The translations under genes were made by a program, and so were the position numbers. This document shows, piece by piece, positions 16,605 through 22,364 of a stretch of 22,364 nt of DNA. This stretch comes from a virus: positions 1 to 22,364 of IMG/VR virus record IMGVR_UViG_3300035201_000434; one strand, written 5' to 3'. Position 1 is the first letter of the stretch. Each line of letters begins with the position of its first letter. The notes below the pieces were generated by a model. The model searched no databases and was not told where the DNA came from. It saw nothing but the letters and a program-made list of their open reading frames with translations.

Positions 16605-18575
16605 TTAAGCTAGTCCACCAGAATAAAGTTTTTCATAAGCATCTGTAGAAGCCCCACCCTGACTCAAAAGAATACCAGAGGTGATCTTCAATGCTCTCTC
16701 ACTGGTTTTTTCTCCATCCCCTTCTTTTATTATCATGGGTGGACTTACAACAGTCTCTTCATAAGAAGCTTCATTACTAACTGCCTCAATTGTAGGATCA
16801 TTATTCGTTACATCTCCCATTTTCATCTCTTTTATATCCGGTGCCTTCTCCTTCTTAGGAGGGAAGAAAGATTTAACTAATAAAGGTGCTGTATTTGTTG
16901 GTAGCATCATCCATAAAAGATTTGGCACCTCCTTACCCAACAATAATGAAAGAGGTCCCATCGATACTTTCAGTCCCAATTTAGCTAAATTCCACAACTT
17001 TTGCTTCCCTGGAACCCAACTAGGGATCCAACTGGGAACCTCCTCTGGGAAATCTGGTATCTTAAACTTAGGTATTCCTTTCCAGAACCTTCCAAACCCT
17101 CCTAGCACAAAATCTTTAACTGCTGTACCTGCTTTCATAATACCCGACAAAGTATCTTTAAGTTTCTGCCCAACAGCCTCCATACCTCCACCCATTAGTA
17201 AGGTATAAAGTAAATCACCTACAAATACACCAAGAGTTTCACCGATCAAGGTTCCAAGAATAGGAATAGGTATAAAGCTTCCCAGGAATCCTCCAAGTGC
17301 AGCACCCATAGTCTTAAAGAGTGCTTGCCCAGCTGGTTCTCCTGAAAGAATAGAAACAATACCAACTACCAGAGGTCCAATGATAGGAACTCTACCAAAG
17401 AATTTAGAGAGGAATGGTTTAGCTGCCTTAAATGCACCACTAATTGCACCAGCAGACTTACCAAATATCTTTGCAACGAATCCACCAGCCTTTCCTGCTC
17501 CCTTAGCTAGAAGACCTTTACCACCCTGAAGTATTTTACCCCCAACATTTTTAACTGCTCCACCAATTACTTTTCCAGGTGCTTTGAGAAACTTTCTAGC
17601 GCCAGGTCCTATTAATCTTTTAGCACCAACCCCAATTCTTCGCGCCACTTTCCCTAGACGACCACCACTTGCCCAATTAAGTAATCTTCCTGTCTGTTTA
17701 ACAATATTAGCAGCAAATTTCCATGCACTTCTTATTGCTCCCACAGCTGCCTGAAATATTCTCTGCCCTACTAATTTCCATACTAGAAATCCATTAATAA
17801 GAGTCTTGGCAACATCACTTAACTTATCAAACCATTTCAAACCCTCTTCGCCAAAAGTATTACCTACCCATCCTCTTGCTTTATCATATAAACCATATGC
17901 GAGATCAATAGCAGTAACTAAAACATTCAATGCCCATCCCGCGAAACCTAAGATCCATGACCCCACCTTTGCTAACCCATTAATAATAGGAGCAAGTTTA
18001 TCCATCAACGGAAGTAATCTAACTGTGATAAATCCCAATAAAGTATTCAAGAAGAATGCTTTCATCTTCTCCCAGAAACTTTTGACTACCTTGGGTGCCG
18101 GGATACTAAACTTCTGTTTCTTTTTAGGTTTCTCTAACTGACCCTCTCTTGCTGCTGCTTCGGATGCTTCCTTTGCTTTTCGTGCATCCTCTCTCTGCTT
18201 TTCTTGAAGTGCAGCAGATCCTGCTAAAAGATTTTCAACCTTAATAACACTAGTCTTTATTCTTAATACTGTTCCTTCTAAATCTTGTCCTCCTCCACCA
18301 CCGGCAGCCGGAGTCTTACTAATTGCTAGTGCCGATGACTTAACTCCCCTAGGAATGATAGCACTGCTACCAGCAGGAACTATTGCTCCTCCCGTATCCC
18401 CACCTCCTCCATCACTGGGAGGTTGTTGCTGTTGTGGACGCTGTTTTCTTCCCCTAATCCTACTCGCCATCATGGCTCCACGACCAGCTACTCTTCCAGC
18501 TCCTACAGCACCCCGCGCAGCAACTTTGCCAGCACCCATCAATCCTTTTGCTACGCTTGCTAATCCTAGTGCCAT
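16605..18575 (-). CDS. Tape-measure-like tail protein, 656 aa (paralogous to the next-upstream gene)
   Basis: Residues 1-45 are Ala/Gly/Arg-rich, then a Gln/Pro/Gly linker (QRPQQQQPPSDGGGG). Residues about 105-150 form a charged helix, and a Lys-rich KPKKKQKF leads into an amphipathic/hydrophobic region (FFLNTLLGFITVRLLPLMDK near 165, then VGSWILGFAGWALNVLVTAI). A second hydrophobic stretch (about 395-465) contains VPIIGPLVVGIVSI and a Gly-rich FIPIPILGTLIGETLGVF. Such membrane-compatible helices are typical of tape-measure proteins and of T4 gp29. The layout (charged helix, basic stretch, W-x-K followed by a TLLG helix) repeats that of the 490-codon protein 4 nt upstream. At roughly 0.15 nm per residue, 656 residues would measure a tail of about 98 nm. 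The true tape measure could be this protein, its neighbour or both. Confidence 0.6.
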   Translation of the reverse strand: MALGLASVAKGLMGAGKVAARGAVGAGRVAGRGAMMASRIRGRKQRPQQQQPPSDGGGGDTGGAIVPAGSSAIIPRGVKSSALAISKTPAAGGGGGQDLEGTVLRIKTSVIKVENLLAGSAALQEKQREDARKAKEASEAAAREGQLEKPKKKQKFSIPAPKVVKSFWEKMKAFFLNTLLGFITVRLLPLMDKLAPIINGLAKVGSWILGFAGWALNVLVTAIDLAYGLYDKARGWVGNTFGEEGLKWFDKLSDVAKTLINGFLVWKLVGQRIFQAAVGAIRSAWKFAANIVKQTGRLLNWASGGRLGKVARRIGVGAKRLIGPGARKFLKAPGKVIGGAVKNVGGKILQGGKGLLAKGAGKAGGFVAKIFGKSAGAISGAFKAAKPFLSKFFGRVPIIGPLVVGIVSILSGEPAGQALFKTMGAALGGFLGSFIPIPILGTLIGETLGVFVGDLLYTLLMGGGMEAVGQKLKDTLSGIMKAGTAVKDFVLGGFGRFWKGIPKFKIPDFPEEVPSWIPSWVPGKQKLWNLAKLGLKVSMGPLSLLLGKEVPNLLWMMLPTNTAPLLVKSFFPPKKEKAPDIKEMKMGDVTNNDPTIEAVSNEASYEETVVSPPMIIKEGDGEKTSERALKITSGILLSQGGASTDAYEKLYSGGLA

Positions 18576-18579
18576 AATC

Positions 18580-20052
18580 TTATACGGTTATACCTAGGGT
18601 TTTAATCTTATAAGGTGATACCATAGTATCAGCAGAAAAATCTGGGATATCAGATCCCGGTGATTTAATTGCCTTTGCTTTTGCATTTTTGGCAGCGCCA
18701 TCTGCTTGCATCAAGGTCACTCCACGTCCCGCAGAAGGAGGAGATACCTCTCCAGGACCACTCTGAGAAGAAGATAATTTTATAGTCATCGTACTATCAC
18801 CACTGGAAGCGGTTACTGCGCCTCCACCAGCGTATCCTTTAACCACCATGGGTTTGTTTATATAACCACCCCCACGATATCCTTTAAGATTAAAATTATT
18901 AGTAGTAGATTGAAGAACAGAACCACCTCCCCTATACTGATTCATTATACTCGGCCGATTAGTTCCCCCACCAGCAGCATTCATTGAAGCAAGAGTACTT
19001 GCACCCCATTTACTCACCGCACCTTTACTCATAACAAACTCACCAGGAGTTAACATAGCAGGAACTGTATCTCTATTACCTGAACCAGGAACTTGTCCAC
19101 CCTGTGCAAACTCAGTGGGTGGTTCTTCAAGTTTAGAAGCATCTTGTTTAAGATTTTCTCCCATTTGTAGATCTACACCCTTAGGAAGATCTTCTTCACC
19201 TTCTTTTATTCCACCCTGTCTCGCATCTTGACGACTAACTCCACTAGGGGTCGTCTTCGTATCTATTTTATTATCACCCCCCGGACCTCCTTTAAGGAAC
19301 GCAAATATTTTTCCCGGTAACTCCCAAATAAATTTTGCTACATCTACAATTTTAGGAACACCCCAAGCTAATAAAGCAACCAATCCTACTGCAGATAAAA
19401 TTCCTGGTCCCAAGAATAACATCAGTCCAGCAACCAAAGCAGGCCACCAATCCTTTAAGAACCTAAACAAACTACTAATCTTCTCAGCATTCTTACCATC
19501 ACTAAACCACTCAATAAATTTAATAACTACTCTTCCTAATAAAACAGTGGTTATAAAATTAATTAACTTATCCCATATACTTTGTATAGGTTTCATTATC
19601 TTCTGACCCACCTTTTTCAGACCAGAAAATGTTTTAGTTTCTAATCCCTTCTCTCTACCTTTTGCTTCTTTTTCCTCTCCAGCAACCCGTGCATCTGCTG
19701 CTGCATCTTTCTGGGCATCTGCCTGACCTTTTAATATTCCTACAATATTATCCACCGAAGCAGCAATTGCCTGTACTGCATTCAGTAAAGCAGGAGATGC
19801 AACAGGTGACTGACTTATAGTATCCGCTTGTTGTATTGCTCCTGGTTTCCCTGCTTTAACCAGGGCACCTCCTTTACCATCATCTTTTCTCATAGCCAGT
19901 GCACCATTTACTGCACTACCTTTCTTAAAATCAGCTCCACTTATCCTTCTCTTCCTGAATATTGCCTTCCTCTCACCAGCCGACAGATACTCACCCTGAT
20001 CAGTAGTACCAGTGCTCCATAGTGGTTCAGTTGGAAGTAATTTACTTGGCAT
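18580..20052 (-). CDS. Tape-measure-like tail protein with C-terminal TPGEFVM motif, 490 aa
   Basis: The charged helical segment at about residues 90-150 (rich in Ala, Glu and Lys) precedes a hydrophobic region near 200-245 (LVAGLMLFLGPGIL, LVALLAWGVPKIVDVAKFIW). Around residues 314-364 lies a hallmark of phage tail tape measures: GGQVPGSGNRDTVPAMLTPG followed by EFVMSKGAV. Glycine-rich repeats follow (YRGGGSVLQS, YRGGGYINKP, YAGGGAV). It starts inside the last codons of the 61-codon frame (11-nt overlap), so translation is coupled. It sits directly after the chaperone-like pair, as tape measures do in lambda-type clusters. Its relation to T4 gp29 is not clear from sequence alone. The 656-codon gene 4 nt downstream looks paralogous. 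Confidence 0.65.
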   Translation of the reverse strand: MPSKLLPTEPLWSTGTTDQGEYLSAGERKAIFRKRRISGADFKKGSAVNGALAMRKDDGKGGALVKAGKPGAIQQADTISQSPVASPALLNAVQAIAASVDNIVGILKGQADAQKDAAADARVAGEEKEAKGREKGLETKTFSGLKKVGQKIMKPIQSIWDKLINFITTVLLGRVVIKFIEWFSDGKNAEKISSLFRFLKDWWPALVAGLMLFLGPGILSAVGLVALLAWGVPKIVDVAKFIWELPGKIFAFLKGGPGGDNKIDTKTTPSGVSRQDARQGGIKEGEEDLPKGVDLQMGENLKQDASKLEEPPTEFAQGGQVPGSGNRDTVPAMLTPGEFVMSKGAVSKWGASTLASMNAAGGGTNRPSIMNQYRGGGSVLQSTTNNFNLKGYRGGGYINKPMVVKGYAGGGAVTASSGDSTMTIKLSSSQSGPGEVSPPSAGRGVTLMQADGAAKNAKAKAIKSPGSDIPDFSADTMVSPYKIKTLGITV

Positions 20053-20227
20053 TCGCCTGTTCTTGTTTGCGTTTTAGTTCTTCTTCCTCAAGGTGTGCTT
20101 GAAGGAGACCCACATAGATGTCTCGTTCCCAAGGCATCATATTTTCTATCTCTGTTAAGCTATATTTATGGTACTGCATCAACGCAAAATTTAACCTAAA
20201 GTAAGACTCTAGGTTCATGTGTACCAT
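20042..20227 (-). CDS. Small frame after gp26-like gene; predicted T-like extension reached by -1 frameshift, 61 aa
   Basis: The frame encodes a compact acidic/helical protein: MVHMNLESYFRLNFALMQYH, then SLTEIENMMPWERDIYVGLL, ending in a Lys/Glu/Gln-rich tail. The aromatic LNFALMQYHKYSLTEIENM plus PWERD core resembles the T part of lambda-type GT tail assembly chaperones (pattern only). It could be translated alone from the ATG at 20227, but no Shine-Dalgarno lies at a useful distance. The frame is open upstream as far as the slippery heptamer at 20236-20242, with codons CGC GTA GCG joining it to the gp26-like frame. A -1 slip there would give a 302-residue fusion (238 + Arg-Val-Ala + 61). 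In T4 the corresponding map position holds gp51, a hub assembly factor; homology is not established here. Confidence 0.7.
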   Translation of the reverse strand: MVHMNLESYFRLNFALMQYHKYSLTEIENMMPWERDIYVGLLQAHLEEEELKRKQEQANAK

Positions 20228-20229
20228 CG

Positions 20230-20949
20230 CTACGCGAAAAAAGACGCTAAGCCCTCCAGTACCACTTCACTTTCTACTTTTGTCTTGGGATTGGTTACCT
20301 TAATAGTATGAGATAATTTAGGCATAGTCTCAAAGAAAGTTTCAATCTCTTTAAATTGTGAAGAGTTCATCGACTCCAGAAAATCATTCACTTCCTTTTT
20401 AGTACAGTCTGCAGTTGCCCATACCTCATCCTCATTATAAATTTTATCAATACAAGTAGCAATCAATTCAAATGATTGATCCATTTGATTCTTTTCATCA
20501 AAATCAAAATTGTTTTTAATGAATTGTTCCAAAGATGGATACTTCATCTCCATCATTAGATTTTCATCCAGTTTTATTTGTTTGGTATGCTTCTCATCTT
20601 TCTCAATCTGAATATCATCTAGATTGATAGTAGCTTTAACCTGAGTCTCTTCATCGTCAGGACAAATAACATTCACTTCCAACTCTTCACCAACAGACTT
20701 ACCCCTAATGTTAAGGAAGAGGTATTCAATATCAAAGGTAGGAAGATGTTCTACTTTAACCCCTCTGGTCTGAATACAACTCTTCAGTACTGCTTTAATC
20801 GCATTTGTAATCTGCTTATTATCTTCACTCTCTAAAGCGATTACAAGAACCTTCTCTTCTTTAACTAAGAAAGGTCTATATTTAACAGTCTGTCCGCTGG
20901 ACGGCAACTCCAACTCATAGGTCGGAGTACTAATTTTTGGTAAAGGCAT
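20230..20949 (-). CDS. 26: gp26-like baseplate hub assembly protein (G-like partner of frameshift product), 239 aa
   Basis: The N-terminus (YELELPSSGQTVKYRPFLVK, then EEKVLVIALESEDNKQI) and the later FDIEYLFLNIRGKSVGEELE fit the gp26 baseplate hub family of T4-like phages (T4 gp26 is 208 aa). An acidic strand region follows and then an alpha-helical second half (about 130-239). Two Cys in the middle (VICPDDEETQ and a Cys near residue 52) do not form an obvious CxxC zinc site. AGGA sits 6 nt ahead of the ATG. The last codons are GCG TCT TTT TTC GCG TAG, and the slippery T_TTT_TTC within them should divert some ribosomes into the next frame. Like lambda gpG, this protein would then exist alone and as the N-terminus of a longer fusion that acts on the tape measure. 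Confidence 0.75.
   Translation of the reverse strand: MPLPKISTPTYELELPSSGQTVKYRPFLVKEEKVLVIALESEDNKQITNAIKAVLKSCIQTRGVKVEHLPTFDIEYLFLNIRGKSVGEELEVNVICPDDEETQVKATINLDDIQIEKDEKHTKQIKLDENLMMEMKYPSLEQFIKNNFDFDEKNQMDQSFELIATCIDKIYNEDEVWATADCTKKEVNDFLESMNSSQFKEIETFFETMPKLSHTIKVTNPKTKVESEVVLEGLASFFA
20236..20242 (-). other. Programmed -1 frameshift slippery heptamer T_TTT_TTC
   Basis: In the gp26-like frame the codons are TCT TTT TTC GCG TAG, so the last T of TCT plus TTT TTC forms the canonical X_XXY_YYZ heptamer with X=Y=T and Z=C. After a -1 slip the reading continues CGC GTA GCG ATG GTA CAT, which is in phase with the 61-codon frame and has no stop in between. The zero-frame stop is two codons further on. 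The fusion would be 302 residues long. Confidence 0.75.
20252..20257 (-). promoter_or_regulatory. Shine-Dalgarno-like GGAGGG upstream of the slippery site
   Basis: GGAGGG, within CTG GAG GGC of the gp26-like gene, lies with its GGAGG core 10 nt before the heptamer. This is the spacing known for the stimulatory element of the E. coli dnaX -1 frameshift. It is 25 nt from the ATG at 20227, too far to start translation there, so a frameshift-stimulating role fits better than initiation. Confidence 0.6.
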
Positions 20950-20978
20950 AATATCCTAGTACAATTCAGTATTATTAT

Positions 20979-21746
20979 TTAGAAGAGTCTATCCAGTAAA
21001 TTTCCAGCAACATTCCCTGCGACATCGCCAAGGAAATTATTACCTGTAAATCTAGTAACAGCAGCATCCGCAAGGTTAGCACCAATATTAGTGAGTGCAT
21101 TACTATTAAAGACTGACTGCGAGAAAGGATCAAAAACATCAAGAATAGATGGTCTAGACCATGCACCAAATCCTCCACCCGGTTTTACCACATAACGAAT
21201 ATAAGTTAAAGACACATTACATTTTAACAAACTAGATGCATCATAAGAAACTGGCATAGATGTTATCGCTATGGGATAACTCTTTACAAATTCATATTCC
21301 AATTGTTGTTTATGATCTTTTTCAAACTTCTTAACTTTTAATCCGGTAGAAGTATATTCATCAGGATATCTCATTCTATAGGAATAATTTTCATTTAATG
21401 CATCATTAGAATTCTCATTAACAATATATGAAATCCATGCTTCAAAGAATCTAATAGGAACATAATCTTCAGCATCAACATAAAAACTTAGATCAATACG
21501 ATCATCAAACATTCTACGGTATGCATGTCTCTCTGTGACACCCGTAAAATCATTATTCATCTCAGTCGTTGCCAGTTGAGAACCGGGAAGGACTGCTTCG
21601 GAACACATCAATTGTAACTTGTCTGTTCTAGCACCCAATTGACGACGCAAATCATTAGGAATACCTAACTCCACTTCAAAAGCAGAAGTTAAAGCAGGTC
21701 TTAAGAGATTTGCTTTGATGTTTGAGACTGATCTTACTGTAGGCAT
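20979..21746 (-). CDS. Tail-tube-fold baseplate protein (gp48/gp54 type), 255 aa
   Basis: The layout matches the tail tube family to which T4 gp19, gp48 and gp54 belong. An N-terminal strand region includes LQLMCSEAVLPGSQLATTEM. A core follows with RMFDDRIDLSFYVDAEDYVP and the helix RFFEAWISYIV. Then come the strand VKSYPIAITSMPVSYDASSL and CNVSLTYIRYVVKPG. The C-terminus (about 205-255) is Ala/Asn/Gly-rich, as in proteins of this group that contact the hub or tape measure. In T4, gp48 and gp54 cap the baseplate and start the tail tube; which one this is cannot be told here, so no gene number is given. It is the first gene of the leftward unit, 29 nt ahead of the gp26-like gene. The ATG overlaps an AT-rich palindrome and lacks a good ribosome binding site. 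Confidence 0.65.
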   Translation of the reverse strand: MPTVRSVSNIKANLLRPALTSAFEVELGIPNDLRRQLGARTDKLQLMCSEAVLPGSQLATTEMNNDFTGVTERHAYRRMFDDRIDLSFYVDAEDYVPIRFFEAWISYIVNENSNDALNENYSYRMRYPDEYTSTGLKVKKFEKDHKQQLEYEFVKSYPIAITSMPVSYDASSLLKCNVSLTYIRYVVKPGGGFGAWSRPSILDVFDPFSQSVFNSNALTNIGANLADAAVTRFTGNNFLGDVAGNVAGNLLDRLF

Positions 21747-21747
21747 T

Positions 21748-21755
21748 TATAAATA
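21748..21755 (+). promoter_or_regulatory. T4-type late promoter TATAAATA
   Basis: TATAAATA at 21748-21755 is an exact match to the T4 late -10 consensus read by the gp55/gp33-modified polymerase. It lies 21 nt before the ATG of the gp4-like gene, so transcription would start near 21761 with a leader of about 16 nt. The surrounding ATTTATAAAT is a perfect palindrome, so the minus strand reads TATAAATG, whose last three bases are the start codon of the leftward gene. Confidence 0.75.
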
Positions 21756-21776
21756 TTTTTACCTTATATATTATGT

Positions 21777-22217
21777 ATGGCTGAAAGCAAGAAGAGTTTA
21801 TTTAAACCCTCCAATCCCAAAAAATATAAAGGTAATGCGAACAATATTATCTGTAGAAGTTCATGGGAAGATAAGTTCTGTAATTGGTGTGATCGCAGTG
21901 AAAATATTATAGAGTGGGGAAGTGAAGAATTTTGGATCCCCTACCGTGCTCCTGATGGTAAAGTTCGTAGATACTTTCCAGATTTTATTATCAAAGTGAA
22001 AGAAAGTACAGGTGAGATAAAAACATATGTAATTGAAGTTAAACCAGCGAAGCAAACCCGTCCACCCAAACCAAGAAAAAGAGTGTCCAAATCCTATCTC
22101 TATGAATGCAAAACTTATGCAATGAACCAAGCAAAGTGGGAGGCAGCAACTGAATGGTGCAAGGATAAAAAAATTGAATTTAAAGTCGTTACTGAAAGAG
22201 AATTAGGGATTAGATAA
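21777..22217 (+). CDS. 4: gp4-like head completion protein, 146 aa
   Basis: Length and pattern fit the T4 gp4 head completion protein (150 aa), which helps seal the packaged capsid before tail joining. It has a nuclease-like core: E31 in SSWEDKFCNWCDRSE, D69 in RRYFPDFIIKV, and E87 with K89 in YVIEVKPAKQ, spaced as in the PD-(D/E)XK superfamily (TnsA-like). A basic segment (TRPPKPRKRVSKS) follows and could contact DNA. Catalysis is not proven for gp4 proteins; the residues are simply present. It is transcribed rightward from the late promoter, away from the tail operon. No Shine-Dalgarno is seen upstream. The stop overlaps the next gene's start (TAATG). Confidence 0.8.
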   Translation: MAESKKSLFKPSNPKKYKGNANNIICRSSWEDKFCNWCDRSENIIEWGSEEFWIPYRAPDGKVRRYFPDFIIKVKESTGEIKTYVIEVKPAKQTRPPKPRKRVSKSYLYECKTYAMNQAKWEAATEWCKDKKIEFKVVTERELGIR

Positions 22218-22364
22218 TGGGAAGAAAAACACTTAAGCAAAGACAACAAAGGGAAAAGCAAAGAACTTTAGACAAACTTCAAGAAGCCCAAGAAGAATTG
22301 GGTATTGAATTAGATAATGAAGAGAAAGAATTAGAATTAGAAAAAAATCCTACTGCCAGGGTAG
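22217..22364 (+). CDS. Hypothetical protein, 5' part only (runs off right edge)
   Basis: The frame opens with ATG at 22217, overlapping the stop of the gp4-like gene by one base, and stays open for 49 codons to the window end. The visible part is a highly charged Lys/Gln/Arg/Glu helix (MGRKTLKQRQQREKQRTLDK, then a Glu/Leu-rich stretch). That looks like the N-terminal helix of a coiled-coil or DNA-contacting structural protein, and no family can be named from it. In T4 the gene after 4 is 53 (baseplate wedge), but this start does not resemble gp53 as far as I can judge. Confidence 0.65.
   Translation, partial: MGRKTLKQRQQREKQRTLDKLQEAQEELGIELDNEEKELELEKNPTARV

Noticed and set aside
17806-18141. 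111-codon plus-strand frame opposite the 656-aa tape-measure-like gene
   Set aside because: The composition mirrors the opposite strand and nothing suggests expression.
20975-21178. 67-codon minus-strand frame in another phase within the tube-fold gene
   Set aside because: It lies inside the better supported 255-aa frame, and its Leu/Met/Ile-rich sequence is typical of an out-of-phase read.

Overview
This window carries the baseplate and tail morphogenesis cluster of a T4-like myovirus. It is AT-rich. The very large glycine/serine/threonine-rich structural proteins and the T4-type hub genes resemble those of marine T4-like phages that infect cyanobacteria or SAR11. No host-diagnostic gene (photosystem, sugar metabolism, integrase, tRNA) is present, so the host is left open.

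Almost everything is on the minus strand and is transcribed from about 21750 down to 1. In that order the genes are: a tail-tube-fold baseplate protein (gp48/gp54 type); a gp26-like hub assembly protein; a 61-codon frame that appears to be reached by programmed -1 frameshifting; two tape-measure-like proteins that look paralogous; a gp27-like hub; a small His/acidic protein; a gp5-like hub OB-fold protein without a visible lysozyme domain; a 1.3-kb-codon protein with four PA14-like modules; a small beta-helical spike-like protein; a fibre-like protein with a conserved C-terminal domain; a 73-codon gene bounded by a strong sigma70-type promoter and a bidirectional terminator; a 60-codon gene; a 1973-codon fibre/adhesin; and the start of an Ig-like structural protein that runs off the left edge. 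Spacing is very tight, with stop/start overlaps, gaps of 0 to 4 nt and a few short intergenic gaps, which indicates translational coupling.

On the plus strand at the right edge, a perfect T4-type late promoter (TATAAATA) precedes a gp4-like head completion protein with an intact PD-(D/E)XK-like residue set. The 5' part of one more coupled gene follows. The divergent junction at about 21747-21776 separates the two transcription units.

The genes fit one assembly path. The gp26-like protein and its predicted frameshift fusion would chaperone tape-measure and hub assembly. The gp27/gp5-like proteins plus the beta-helix protein would form the central hub and spike. The tube-fold protein would start the tail tube. 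The 1338-, 256- and 1973-codon proteins and the Ig-like protein would decorate the baseplate or form fibres. The most notable observation is the slippery heptamer T_TTT_TTC with a Shine-Dalgarno-like element 10 nt upstream. It is placed so that a -1 slip joins the gp26-like protein to the downstream small frame directly before the tape-measure gene, the lambda G/GT arrangement in a T4-type tail cluster.
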